Positions 48,101 to 62,800 of a stretch of DNA of 64,000 bases are shown here, in pieces; position 1 is the stretch's first letter, and each line of letters opens with the position of its first letter. The stretch covers positions 8,998,772 through 9,062,771 of the forward strand of contig CM119265.1 of NCBI GenBank assembly GCA_051294375.1, given 5' to 3'. The notes under the pieces were generated by a model that did no database searches, had not been told where the DNA came from, and worked only from the letters and a program-made list of their open reading frames with translations. The DNA comes from Paraspadella gotoi. Its lineage: Eukaryota > Chaetognatha. The position numbers and the translations under genes are program-made.

Positions 48101-51100
48101 NNNNNNNNNNNNNNNNNNNNNNNNNNNNNNNNNNNNNNNNNNNNNNNNNNNNNNNNNNNNNNNNNNNNNNNNNNNNNNNNNNNNNNNNNNNNNNNNNNNN
48201 NNNNNNNNNNNNNNNNNNNNNNNNNNNNNNNNNNNNNNNNNNNNNNNNNNNNNNNNNNNNNNNNNNNNNNNNNNNNNNNNNNNNNNNNNNNNNNNNNNNN
48301 NNNNNNNNNNNNNNNNGATAGAAAAGGAAGATAGAATTTGAAAATGTAGGAGATTATCGGGAGATTAATTAAAAACGAAATGTTTCGGTGTTTGGAAAAA
48401 TTTTTTTAAAAAAGTTTTTGAAAGGGAATCGGTGATGTAAACTTTGTAGTATACTTTTTTTAGGAAGAGAGACAGAGATAGAGAGAGAAAGAGGAAGAAA
48501 AGAAACAGAGCGTGCCACTGACTTTATGAGAGACTTTGCAAGTGCTATTGAATTTATACACATGCTTATTTTCGGTAGGCAAGCTGGTACTAAAACTTTT
48601 TCTCAAAAACTCATGGGGAACGTTCGTAGTTATTTCGATTCGGTTTTTGAAAAAAAACAAGATATAAACAATCGGAAAAAGTTTAAACATTTCGAGTACT
48701 ACACATTACTTATTTAGGTTTATGTAAGTTTAGGTTAGAATTACTAACAAACATGATAATGAGGAGAATTATTAGCACAACATCGAAATTTGAGCGATTT
48801 TGTCATTTTTTTGACTACTGCAATTAATTATTTAAAATCGCTGCACTTCAGTTAATTTTTTATGAAGAAGAAACCGTATTNNNNNNNNNNNNNNNNNNNN
48901 NNNNNGTGGATATTATTGACCATTATATTAATTACTATCATATTTATTGATACCTTATATTTCCCATCAAATTTGAAAACCCCGAAAAACTAAAGATGAG
49001 TATTTCGCAGAATTTAAAAATTCTTCAAATTATCAAAATATTGATTTAGATAAACTTTTTAAAACTGCATTTACTAAAATATTTTGATTTATTTTAGGTC
49101 GCTTCGGGCTTCCCTTTTCAAAACACACGTGTAAAACGATGATTTGGTTGCTACGACAACAAGTGGGTCGCTTTCGGATTCAAGGTGCTTTACTTTCACT
49201 TCACTTGAGTAAGTTGTAGTAGTTTTAGAATGTCAGCTGAATAAACGCGAAAGCAGAACAAAATTGAAAATTCGAACTGCGTCAAGCCGCATTGTAGATC
49301 ACACCTTAGTTCAATTAACTCCAGAGCTATTTCCGCTAGCGTCTCGCTTATTTTGCTTTTCTCTGTTTTCTGTACGATTACTGTTAATCTCTGCTTCCAT
49401 GTTAAAAATATTAATCGAAACAGATTTTTTATAATTTATTTTAAGAATTAAGCTGCGAGTTAACACAATCGAAAAGAAGTTTTAAAAAAGTATTGCGTCA
49501 TATGGATAGATTTACTTTATGTCAAATTAAGCCTTTAAACATTTATGTTAATTTTATTTTATATTTTTTCAAAACATACGTGCTTCAATGTCGACACACA
49601 ATCTTGTAGTTTTTGGTTTGCCAAGTAGTAAAGCAAAGCTCTGAATGGAAACGAGGTCACATATGAAATATCATTTAAAAATCAAACGAAAGTAATCTGT
49701 CGATATAAAAAACATTAAGGAAAATACAACGTATTCATTCGTGCCAGAGTCTCAATTAGACGTAACCGCGTTCCAAAAAAAATATAGTATTTGCTGTTTT
49801 CGAAACCATAATATTCGAAAAAAAAAAACAAAACGCACAATTGAAAAAAAAAAACAATAATTATAGGGGGACAGGGAAATGGAGTCAAAAACTACTTCTA
49901 CTTAAATTTGAAAAAAAAACCTTTATCGCGTGGAATGTATTTTATTATGTACTACACGCACTTTAAAGCCACTATCATAAAAAAATATATTAAAAACTAA
50001 CTGAAATGAAAAAATAAAGAGCGAAACTTCTCGGTAATTAAAGTGCGGTGAAGATTAATCAAAGAACTTAATTCAATTGGAGCGAAAAAAAAATAATCGC
50101 TCGCGTAACAAAATAGCAACGGACGATGGCGCACTCACAGCTTATAGGCGTCCATTAAAAAACCCTTTCCAATTTGGGTTGCTTTTTTGATTTTTTTAGA
50201 GAGATAATATATATGCGAGCAAAATGTATAACACATTCATCGTAAAGAATATTATATAAATCTTCTTAATTAATATAATGCACGCATTATTCAACGAAGA
50301 AGGGCGCTTATCGCCTCTGAACAGTAATAGATGGTATTTAATAATTCGTAATAATTTTTCCGCTTATATCACAAAGTACGAACATAGTGGGAGGGAGAAT
50401 GATTCTGCCCGAAACAACTGTACGAAGAATAACTTTATAAACAAAGTTTACTTTCTTTAAAGATGCTTACAGTATAGAAGTATATTTTTGTTGTTAACTG
50501 ATCGGAAGCGAATTACTTCACAGCTAATTATGACTACTTAATACGTTTAGTAAAGTAAATACATTACGAAAAGAGGTAAAAAGAAACTTTTTAAGAGCTA
50601 GAGACGTTAGAACATGAAATAAAAAAAATTGCAGGAAACGTCTCCTCAAATTTACGCACTAAGCCTCGGTATATAATATCGAAATTTGCAGTTAATATGC
50701 AGATTGTTCCGTCGATGAATGCCAATTGAAAAAGAACCCATACTTCAACTTAGACTTAGCGTAGACTTAAGGCTTAGACTTAGACTTAAGACTTAGACTT
50801 TACGGAAGAAAAGAAAATTTCTTCTCTCCTAATAATGTCGACTCAGTGAAATTTGTTTATAATCCCGAAAAGAAAAGAAACAACGCCCAATGAAATTTTC
50901 AAAAAAGTTCGTAAATGATGCATGGAGATCACGCTTTTCGTGCGGGATAGAATTTTAATTAACCTAAAGACCCGAAAGTTCACCTTAATTTTTTTTTTTT
51001 TTTTTATCCGTTGAAATTCAACGAGTTGTTATATTTATTTTTGCCTTTGCGGAAAAAAAAAGAGCAGCACCTTTCATCCCGATAACGAACCCACAAAACC

Positions 51101-54100
51101 CCCGAGCGCTTTTCATCGAGATTGTCGTAGTTCGAGCAGCTCGAGGTAAAGTCGTCGGCACGCTTACCCGACTTGACACGCGTTTCGCCATCATCCAATC
51201 GGCGCCGAATCCTGGGACGAGTACACGTCGATGATCTGATTGGTTACGAAGTTGCGTTTAAAATGTATCAATGTTTATAAAATTAGTGTGTTTAATTTTA
51301 AATATAAGTTCATTCATAAATAATATAGCAGCAGTAGCTTTGTTCGTTCATTTTCAATCATCCCATTTACACCATCTCAATTTTACAACTCTCTTCATTT
51401 CACATATTGTAGCAGTTTTAGCATTATTTCTTGTATCTTTTTATTCTTATTTTCCTAAAAGTTTCTATTTTGACTATTTCAGGATATTTATTAAGTTTTT
51501 TACCTAAACCAACACATACCAATGTACAGAATGTGCAAAAAAGTTTAAACTTGAACCCCTATATACTCATTTGGTTTGTCATCCTATTAATTAAAACTTG
51601 GCGTTTATTTAAAAGTTAACGTGCTTCTATTTATACTTGATATTTTTTTGGTTTATTAAAAAAACTTGAATTTGAATGTTGGACTATTTATATTGATATA
51701 CTTTCTTTGAATTATTCATAACATTTTATTCATGAGTTTCTATTTAAAGTTAATATCTTTTGCTTTTTATTGAATTATAATAGTTTTAGTTTTACTTGTT
51801 TTATTCGCTTTCTAATTTTTTACACTGCATACTGTTTCTGATTTTGTCAATAACTGTTTTTGCGTATTAATAAAAAAAATTTAAAAAAAGGATAAAAAAC
51901 TTTCATTAAAAGCCTCATGGCGAGTTTTTAGGCCCAAATATTATTAAAAAGCTGTGCCTAAAAATAAAACGGATCGAATTCTGTTTTAGATTTTTTTTTT
52001 GCGTTATAATTTTTATCCATTTTTTTATTTTTGTGTTTTTTCACCCAATGGAAACTTCAAAACAGTTTAAAAACCCCTTAAGAAATGAAGCTTGCAAATT
52101 ATTAAGCTTTTGGAAGTGGCGTGTTTGTCAAGATTATAGGATTCGCAAAACAGTGAATTTCTCTCCTACCACCATTTGCACGTTGTCAATAAATTTGAAA
52201 CAACTGGAAAACCTGACGAGCTGTTGAAAAAGTGCGGGCGGACCATCGCAGGTCCTGGGAAACCTAGAACAACTAACCTGGTAAATCACGAAATTCAAAA
52301 ATGTAGGGCTCCTGGCAAAACCAGCTATTGAAAAAAAATAAAGAAAGCAGGAATTGTAGCCAGTCGTTCACTATGAAAGATGGCTTTTCTACTTGATATT
52401 GAGCTTTACTGGAAATGAGGCCTAAGCTACCACTCGCTTTGACTGCATCATCAATCGCAACGTCTGGTCAAGGGATAAAAAAGGATATTTCGCAGTACAA
52501 ACGCCACGGACAGTCGACGAAATATAAAAAAATGTAAAATGTATTTTGGCCGGGCAGCTGAACCCTTCGTATTTTTCGCAAGCCTCTACGGACTCTCTCC
52601 CTCGTCGCATGGAAGCGTGTTGCTCGGAAAGCAAATGGTGGTCCGACAATGTATTAAATTAACGAGTCCTAAAAATATTTTCTTCGAATAGCAAAATTAA
52701 AAATGCTTTCGTCATAACTATTAACCTTTTTTTTTATGACCACATGTTGTTAACAATATATTTAAATGTCCCTCCCGCTATAATTAAAATTATAAATGAT
52801 GAATCAATCGATCAATCGCCGCTGACCTCGTCCGGCCTGGACGTGAGCTCGCGACTTCATCTTGGCGGCGGTCAAAGTCGTTGAGAGGACGCGCGTGCGC
52901 GTTTCACATCCTTTTTGGACGGAGGAAGACGACGACGTCGGCCCGCGGGTCGGAGAGTCCCAGGCTCTGCAGACGACGTTCGACGCCAGGCCTTGACGGG
53001 AGGAGGCGTGAGTTTAGGGTGAGGTTTAAGAACGGGACACTAATTAAGCTATTCAAAGTCAAAGCTCAAATGCAAAAATTGTAAAGTTTAGTTTGGGGTT
53101 TTTTTATGAAGCTCAAAAATTAAAATCTCTACTTTGTTTTGTTTGTTTGTTTTGTTGTTTTTTTTTACGCCTGAAAAACTTTTTCCTTTTCTTATCAAAA
53201 AAATCTGATTTTGGATAAAAAAAAGTTCATTTTGAAAAACAAAAACAAAAAATTTCCATCTAGGATATTACTGTGATAATTGTATTTGCGTACAATGTGC
53301 AATTGTGATCCGTTCCCCAAAGGCCTAACAATATTGATTATCTGATAAATTTTTTGATTTTCCGAAAGCCTTCATTCCTTTTATACAATTCCATTCCATC
53401 CTATCTTAACGCTCTCTCCTACCGAAAAACCGTTGCTTTGAGATCAAGTCGTTTCGTCGGATGTTCGTCTTCCGTGGTCGTGCTGGCAAGAATAGGTCGT
53501 TCAGATTAACCTGCCGCAGGCGTGTGTGCGGTCCCGAGGCTGCGTCAGGCTTGAAAACAAAAGATCAGCTTATTGATTTAACGTAATTAATTTTATTGAA
53601 AAAAAATTGATTTTTAACTCTATTACGTATACTTATGTCGATTTATCATTATTATTAAATCCTTAATACTGCATGATTGAATAAATGATTCATGTAGTAA
53701 CTGGTACCGATTAACTCACTTTCCCAACTGGCGCTGAAGGTTCGAGCATTGTACTGGGGCACTGAGCGTGGAAACTGGACTTGAAGCCTGCCACGAAGTC
53801 GTAGCATCGCAAATGATGCGCCTGAGAGAGAGAGAGAGAGAGAGAGAGAAGATGAGACGAGAGAGAGAGACGCAGAAGGAGAGAGAGAGACGGAGGAGAG
53901 GAGAGAAGATGAGAGAGATGAAAGTGGAGCATTCGTCTGATAGATCCCTCTTTGTACTTTAATTTTCAACGCGCTCACGATGCAAAATGTTAGGGAATAA
54001 TGGTTGCAAAGTTTAAGTACGATTTTGGTGCTTTTTTTTTTTTTTTTTTTTAAGAAAGGAAACAGATTTACGTTATGAGGGAGAGGAGAGAGATTGATTG

Positions 54101-55916
54101 AATAGAAGAATGAGAGGAAAGGGTTGTGAGGAGAGATGAGAGAGAGAGAGAAAAAGTGAATATAATTACACTGGAGAAAAATGGGGAGTGGAAAGGAGAG
54201 ATAGATAGAAAAGGAGACAGCGAGAGAAAGGAGAGAGGGATAGAAAGAATAGACGAGATAGAAAAGGAGAGAGATATAGAAAAAGGTCGAGAAGAAATAG
54301 GAAAAGGAGACAGAGATAGAAAAAGGAGAGAGGAGGAATAGAAAAGGAGAGAAGGTGATTAAGAAAAGGAGAGAAGAGACTAGAAAAGGAGAAGAGGAGA
54401 TAGAAAGGATGAGAGGAGATAGAAAAGGAGAGAGGAGATAGAAAGAGAGAGGAGATAGAAAAGGAAGATAGAATTTGAAGAAAATGTAGGAGATTATCGG
54501 AGGATTAATAAAAACGGAAATGTTTCGGTGTTTGGAAAAATTTTTTTAAAAGAAGTTTTTTGAAAGGGAATCGTGTGATGTAACTTTGTATATACTTTTT
54601 TTAGGCAAGAGAGACAGAGATAGAGAGAGGAAAGAGAAAGAAAAGAAACAGAGCGTGCCACTGAACTTTATGAGAGACTTTGCAAGTGCTATTAATTTAT
54701 ACACATGCTTATTTTCGGGTAGGCAAGCTGGTACTAAAACTTTTTTCTCAAAAACTCATGTGGGAACGTTCGTAGTTATTTCGATTTCGGTTCTTTGAAA
54801 AAAAACAAGATATAAACAATCGGAAAAAGTTTAACATATTCGGAGTTACTACACATTACTTATGTGTTAGGTTTATGTAAGTTTTAGGTTAGAATTAACT
54901 AACAAACATGATAATGCAGGAGAAATTATTAGCCCACAACATCGAAATTTGAGCGATTTTGTCATTTTTATCGCGCCTTGACCGCGAAGCCGCCGGTTCA
55001 GCGCTCTATAATGGTTTTAGGTTTGATTCTTTTGTGACGTAGTTCGTCGTCGTCGTCGGCGTTCACGCTATTTTTTTGTATAAAAAACTACTGCGCTTTT
55101 ATAGTTTTTAGGCTGGGACTTACAGATTTTTTTTTTTTTAAATAAAATTATTATGAATATTTATAAGTTTATTACAAAAAGTTGTGCGATCATAGTAAGT
55201 TAAAAAAATTAGATATGCTCTCAACTTGAAATAGCTTGAGTATTTTCTTATCTACATTTGGATTTAAGTTATTTTTTGTTTGAATTTCCATTTGATTATG
55301 ATTTACTGCAATATGCAAATGAGATTTTATAGTACTTCATTTTATAATATCCAAATTAGTATATAGAAATGCTTTAAGCTAATTCTACATATTGCGGTAT
55401 ATAATATGTTGAAGATGAAATTCAAAAAAATTTTCTTTAAATTTCTAACAAAAATTGGGGAGACTCCAAAGAATATTTATTTATAGCAAAGTTGAGAAGC
55501 TGTAATATATCGTTAATATTTAACTATCAACCTGCGATAGAAAAAAAAATTCTCCCTTTACATAGCTGCTGATTGGAAAAATTTGAACGAAAAGTTATTT
55601 CCCAATTGAATAAACTTCATGCTTTGTAACATTTTTTGCCTTTCTTCTTATTATTTTTTTAATATATATATATTTTTGTTAGGCGCCTGCCTTTTCTGAA
55701 TCGTTTTATAAAACCGAGTTCTGTTTCTCTTGTGTTGGCGATCTTTGCGGTTGATTCGTTCCGTCTTTTTGAAAAAAATTTCTGAATTTTTTTTTCTTTC
55801 TAAAAAAAACATATTATGTATTTGATCAGGCGCGGTCCTTTCTGGAATCTTTTAAAAAAAGAGTTCAGGCTCTTCTCGTCTCATAGCTTTCTCCCTCCGG
55901 CTCCGTCCTCTCTTCG

Positions 55917-55948
<32 letters not shown>

Positions 55949-56814
55949 CTGCTCTCTCTCTCATTTTTTTTTACTTACAAAAAAAAAATTTATTCACTTT
56001 GTTTTACCACCGTTTTTTTGAAAAATTCTTATTGAATGTTCTTTCCTTCTAAAAATTTTATTATCCCAATTTATTACCGCATGCTTCCTTTCTCAATACA
56101 AAATCCACAAATTTATTATCTGAGTAATTTTCGTGGATTTTTTTGAGAAAATGTGAAGAATAACTTACTTGACCTGGATTTCTCGTGGGCCGTTCGGATT
56201 CCATGGCCGGAAACTGGCAACGAGGTAAACAATGTCGAGGAACATTGACCTTAATAACGCGTTTGATTGGCAACGGAAACGTTTACGTGTATAAAAAAAA
56301 TCAACTTGACGATGATTCACGCGCATATAAACAAGAAGGACTAATATTGCGTATCGGTTGGGCGGGAAAAACTTTCCTTCTCCATTCTTTTCTCTTTCTC
56401 TCTCTCTCTCTCTTCTCTTCTCTCTCTCATCTCTCTCTCTCTCTCTCTCTCTTCCTCTTTTTTTTTTTTTCAAAAAAAAAAATTTTATTCACTTGGTAAA
56501 CGAGTAAACGAGTTCCGCTCTTCTCTCTCTCTCTCTCTCCTTCTCTCTCTCTCTCTCTTCTCTCTCTCTCTATCTTTCCTCTATCTGTCTCTTCTCTCTC
56601 TTTCTCTCTTTCTATCTCTTTTTTTTTTTTACAAAAAATTAATTTTTTAGTCACCTTTTTTTCACCTCCGTCATTCAAACGAGTTCCGGCTCTCTCTATC
56701 TCTCTCTCTCTCTTTTTTTTTTTTACAAAAAAAAATTTTTTTTAGTCCACTTTTTTTTTTCACCAGGCGACGACGTAAACGCCTGTAAACGAGTTCCGGG
56801 CTCTGTTCAGGCTT

Positions 56815-56848
<34 letters not shown>

Positions 56849-59800
56849 CGTCTCTCTCTCTCAATGTAACATCGTCGTTTTTGAAAATTCATTATTATTT
56901 TTTTCCTTTCTAAAAACTTTTATTATCGCCATTTATTTTTTTTTTCTCTATACAAAATCCCAAATTTACATCCCGAGATTTTCATGGATTCATTTTAGAA
57001 AAAAAATGCAGGCAACTTCACCATGCTACATTCAGGCTTGCTGCCTGCTACATATAGCTGCCTATATGTCTCGCGCAATTGCGCTGATTAATTTAATTGC
57101 ATATATAACTTTCTACCAAAAAAATTTTTTTGTTTTCTGGTTTATTACTGTAACTTGGACCGGGTCTGCGTCCCACTATTGGCAAAATTAGTATCTAAAA
57201 ATTAGGTAGTTGAGAAGAGAGAGTTTGTCAAATTAAAACATTACTTTTTTTTATCTAGACAAGTTTTACAATTTTTAAAATTGTAAATCTTTTTAGTTGT
57301 ATATATTTTAATCATTTTTATATTCTTTTTTAAAATTAATAATTTATTTGGAATTGGGATAAATATTTAATAAATTAGTTAAATATGCAAATATGAAATT
57401 GACCTCGGTCTGGCTTTCTTTCTTAAATAAAAAGAACAATCTTAAAATTCATTCAAGATTTAAAACACTTTTTTTAAGATGAGGACCTAAAATTTTTTTT
57501 TTTGATAAGTAAAAAAAATATTAGAAAGGCAAAGGTTCGGTCCCTACTCAGTAGCGTTCGGAAAAACACGAGGTTCAGCTCTTGCAGGGCGGTCCAGCTT
57601 CTCTCTATCTTTCCTCTCTCTCTCTCTCTCTCTCTCCTCTCTCTTCTCTCTTCTCTCTTTTTCTTTCTATTTATGTCCGCCACTTTATTCCGCGTCGTCT
57701 GATGGCACATTCTCTTTCATTTACTAATTGCGATAACTTCATCTCAATCTAACGAATTATAGACATCCGATTCGTGACTTTTTGGTTGAAAAATTCTTAT
57801 TAGCTTTAATAACGCAGGTGAGTGAAAAAACTGACCCAGCCTCTCTACCTTCTCTTTCTCTCTCTCTCTCTCCTCTCTCTCTCTACTCTCCTTCTCTCTC
57901 TCTCTACTTCATTCATCTACACGCATTTTGTTGTTTTAGTTTACGATGAATGCATTCATCGCGTCACAATGAATTGGACTACTCATCGCAATCAATGAAT
58001 GATTATCATCATATCCATAGAATGTATTATCATCACATCACTAGATGACTATGGACTATTCTCGCATTCAATCACTGTTGATTATCATCACCATTCAGTT
58101 ATTTTGTTGATACATCGGCCATCAATTATTGGTTCATCATCCGCATCAATATGTTGCGTTATCATCGCATCAATATTTGGTTACCATCGAAAGCGCGCTC
58201 CGCATCCCTATTGCTTTTAAGGATTTTTTTTGACTTACGTGCAAGTGTAATTATTTAAAATCTTCTGCACTTCAGTTAATTTTTTATGAAGAAGAAACCG
58301 TATTATTCACTAACACCATAACTCTTAAAACTGTTAGTCGTACGAATGAAATTATTCATGCAGACAGCGAACACGTCACGATTTATTGACGGTTTTTGAC
58401 GTCACACACGTGAAACATTTTGTCTTCGCGAAAGTTGTGAATTAGAAAACGAGAGACAGAGAAGCGAAGGAATATCTATCCCCAATCTTAGAACCCGGAC
58501 AAATAATATCGATTTAGTGTGGTAACTATATTCCGGTAAAAAAATTACAATATTTGGATGGCTGACATTGCAATCAAGGTTAAATAACTCAGCATTCAGG
58601 TAAAATTCTTCTACCCGAAAAGAAAACTGTTTGTATACAAATTTATTTTCTCATAATAACGTACCACCGTCTGTCCACGGAAACGAAATAATATCAGAAA
58701 AAAAATATGCGAATAGAGAAAAGGAAAAAAAAATGCGAATGAAAAATTCTAAAGAAAAGTTGGAGAGAAAAAAGTCAAACGTACAAAGAATTCCAGTGAA
58801 TCTTTTTATTTTTTACATTTGTCCAAGAGATAGAGTCACAACGATTAATGTTTTTTTTAGTTTTTCTGTAAATCATGCAATTGAAATTACGTTTTCTACC
58901 AAAATCATTTTAAAAAGTTTAAAATATCATTGTATTTTATTTTATTTGTATATTTTTTTTTCCGCGGAACGAACAGAAACAAAGGAACAACATCAATACT
59001 TTCGACTCACGTGAGTGCTGGTGATTCCCTCCAGCAGCAGTTTCGTGATTTCCGCCTGTCGGTCGAATTCCGTCTGCGCCTGACGAAGATTCGCTTCCGC
59101 CTGGCGAGAGTTTCGGAGACGATGGGGTTGGATGGAGATTTGATGGAGAAATGAAGAAAAGATGGAGGATATTTGATGGGCAAAATAAAAATGAAATAAG
59201 GATTAAGGAAAAAAATAATTAACGTTAAAGAGGCAATAAGTTAAGAATAAAGGAAGAAGGAAAGGAAGGTGAAAAGGGTTTATAAAAAAGGACGAAATTA
59301 AGATGAATTTTTTTTTTATAAAGAATGAACGGAATTTTCAATTGTTAGGCCAATTGCTATAAGTCCATGGCCAATTCATTTTCACTAAAAGTGGATCGCT
59401 CCTACNNNNNNNNNNNNNNNNNNNNNNNNNGACGGCATGATGGCATCATCTGATATCTACATAATCATTAGATATATATTATATATTTTTTTAAATTTGA
59501 AATTATACTTTCTACGATGAGGCCCAAACTTAATCTATTTTCAATACAATTTACAATAACTCGAAATAAAGATAGTACTAAATATGAATACAACGTATTT
59601 TTAATAACGCAGAAAAGAAAAATGGCGGTTAATGTGAGATCGCGCGAAAATTAAATGTTTACTGACCCACGTTGTCCTCCGGGTTCATTCTCGGCCGTCT
59701 ATGCGCAGGAAGAGAGAATGAGAGAGAGATAGAGAGAGAGGAGAGAGACAGAGAGAGATGGAGAGAGAGCAGGAAGATGGCGATGGGATTAGGTAGCGAT

Positions 59801-62800
59801 AATAGAGTAAAAGAGACAGAAAAATAGACAAGAAAAATTCGATGATCTATCATGAGAAAACAAGGCCGAGCGAAAGGAAATTACGGGTATTTTGGGAAGT
59901 TGATCAAAAATTACGATATTGATTGGTTTCTTAGGAATTCACAGACAAGCAAATGGGAAAAGTAAGAGCCTCCATAAAATCTTTCTATTTTTTTACGGAA
60001 AGAAAAGAAAAAAAAATATTTCGAGGATGTTTTTTTTTTGTCGCTGTATAACACGGGTTTACGTTAACGATCGAAGTTGTCACGGACGATTATGTCATTC
60101 GAAATTCGACAGGGTTTAGTTCAAATAACGGTCAAGCAGGTTTTTCAAAAAGCGTAAAATATAAAATTTTTTTTTCACCGATAACAAGGGAAACAAGCAT
60201 TCACACCAACAATAATTATTTTAAAAAAATCCAAGGTTTTTTTTTTTTTTTTTACAGATATCGTAATTTTTACGTATAGAATAATAATCAAAGGAAGTAT
60301 AATGAAATTATCATGATTTTGAAAAGGTAAACTCTCTGACGCGCGCTAGTTTAAAAAAAGATACGAATCTGGCTTACCAGAAAAAGAACAGGGTCATTAT
60401 TTTCGTAGCGACCTTACGTTCGTCATTTGTCACTTTCACTCACAGTTTCATCATTCGAAATCGGTTTCTACAAAAGGACGATAAAAATAAAAAGAATAAA
60501 ATGGTCGGCGATAAAACTGCTCAAATTCGTTGCCGAGGGGAGGGAATTTATGGAAATCGTGATTCGCGATCTGAGGAAACAATTTCGTCGCCGTCTCAAA
60601 GATTATAGTATACACGTAGTTATTAGTAGATCTAGTAACGGATTATAGTCATCTTAGTATTGTGATGGATGGAGATTAAAGGGTTGTAGGCGTTTTTGGT
60701 GTTACAATGGGCATGGGTGTTTCTTAAACTAGACAAGCTCTATATAATCATTTGAATCACCAATTGGTAACCTATGAAATCAACGATAACTGATGTATAT
60801 GTGTAAGCCTATAAATGATAAATAGAAATAAAAGTATAAAATTTATCGAGTTGATATAGTATCACTAATTCATTATATATGTTTCCCAAAAAAATATGAA
60901 TGGACCAAGTTAATATCGATTCTTACCCCCTGCTGCTGCATCCAGGCTGCTCCGCACGACGGAGGCGTTCTTTGCAAGCGTCGAGGTCCAATCGCTTCGT
61001 CATCAGCATTTCTTCTCTTTCTAATTAGAGAGAATAGAAAAAAAAAACATTACGACATAATAAAGAAAGCCTCGTTAAAGGCTATTCGTTCTATGTGTAT
61101 ATAAATTTAACTTCCTCCTTTCTTTTTTTTCTTTAAACCCGACCTCCCCTCGATTATCACGTGATCAAGATTTTTTTACGTTAGCTTCACGAATAAATAG
61201 CGAAGCCGCCCTACAATTAGTTGACCTTTTCTCCTTGTTCTGCCTTTTTTTCCGACCTAAACAACCGCTCCTCCCTCCATTTACCCCCCCCCATTCTTAA
61301 GCACTTACATGATGGTTCTCATGTCTCCTCGAGAAAGTTGCGCACAAGGCTTGCCCAAAGAAATTGTTGTACGAAGTCCGTTGCGAATTCCTTCTCAGCC
61401 TGAGCGGTTTTAGTTCCGTCTGGACCGGATTGTATGATAACGGTTCTGACGGATTTGATGAGACCGTTTAATTCGAATTCGACACCAAATCGGTGTAAAA
61501 ATACTTTTTTGAAGTTGTAATTTAAGAAAATAACAAGAACTACACTAGCGATAGTACTCTACTCTGATTTATGAGATTATGTCAAGCATGTTCTCATAAA
61601 AATTATCATTCGAATCTAACCAAAACGACTAAAATAGGTACCAAAAGAAGTCTTAAGTTTCAAAAGGAAATTTCCGTAGAAGAAGATTGGGTTGGTTGGT
61701 GTAGGAAAGAGCCGACTAAGTCACTTAAGTACGAGGCGTCATTCCTGCCGAAAATGACAAGAAAAATAACTAAACAAAAGGGAAACTAGGTTCAGTTAAA
61801 GATGCAAACTGGGGACCTTCTTTTTCCTTTTTTTTTCATAAATCTGTGATACAAATGAAGTGTCTGCTTTGTTACCGAGTCCTCCATGCACATAAATTAA
61901 TCGCGGTCGACAAAGCGTACTACGGAGACATATAAAAAACACACCGAAATCTCGGAAAAAAGAAAAGTCGGAATCCAATTACGACGAAAATGCGTACGAA
62001 AAGAGACGCAAAAGCTAAATTATACGAGAACATTTTAAAAAAACGACGCCAGAAGCGACCAAATTATCTTTAGCAGGAGAAACGATTCGATTTTGTCAAA
62101 TTGTTTCGATAACCAAAAGCGCGGATGTCGACTAATGACTAGAAAATCTAAAAAAGAAAAAAAGGGAAACTGAGTGAAACCAAAAAAAAAAGAGTGCTCG
62201 GTTTTTAAGAGAGATTCTACAACCATTAAACCCGATTAACATTATTACTTAACCTTTACATTCTCATTACACCTGCCAACTGATATTCATTTTTATCGAG
62301 TCGCATTTGTAATTACCAAACATTACAAACAAAAGACCGTATTACCGTATAGGCTCAGTTGCCCGTTCCGTAAGTCGTTGCCCGCCTCCACCATCGAAGT
62401 CCCAATAACCGAGATTTCGTGTCCAATCGGCGCTTCTTTTTCCAGGTTTGTTGTACAGCATGTCTTCATTCGGGCGTCTGGGAAGCAAGAGATCGAGGAT
62501 ATATCGAAATATGAAGAAAAAAATAGCAAACAATTGATCTAGATAAATAAAAATGGTATGAAATATCAGCAATTGGCACTCATAATTGACAACTGACTAA
62601 TTTCGGACTTGTCCTCTAATTGTACACTTTTAACTAGCATAATCTTAGGTTAATTACATTTATTTGCAACCCAATAACTCCGCAACTGGCTGAAAATAAC
62701 ATACCTTGACCTCTGATTCAGTCATATTAAATCGTAGCAAAGACATTAAAATTCCCTTTTTTTCCCGGGATTTTTGATTGGTTGTCATCTTTCCAATCGC

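Larger units (their letters stand above)
42982..48880. repeat. First copy of a 5.9-kb direct duplication
   Basis: This block matches 48906-58304 in the same order and orientation, apart from a 3.25-kb insertion in the second copy. This copy has intact SH3GLB exons but two N runs where the GA repeats should be. It ends at a 25-N gap. See the findings for why I regard the pair as an assembly overlap. Confidence 0.9.
54977..58228. other. 3.25-kb insertion present only in the second copy
   Basis: In the first copy the sequence runs straight from GTCATTTTT to TTGACTACTGC; here 3.25 kb intervenes. It begins with a tRNA-like stretch (GCGCCTTGACCGCG, then AGGTTTGATTCT, close to a Pol III B box). It contains many (CT)n and T-tract modules and a diverged direct repeat, and ends in ATCATCGCATCAAT-type repeats. 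There is no long reading frame, and no clear terminal repeats or target duplication. Confidence 0.7.
48906..58304. repeat. Second copy of the 5.9-kb direct duplication, noisy, with insertion
   Basis: 48906-54976 and 58229-58304 repeat 42982-48880. Differences are mostly single-base insertions and deletions, many in homopolymers, and fall equally in coding and non-coding parts. An extra 3.25 kb lies at about 54977-58228. The copy resolves the GA repeats that are N in the first copy. Confidence 0.9.
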
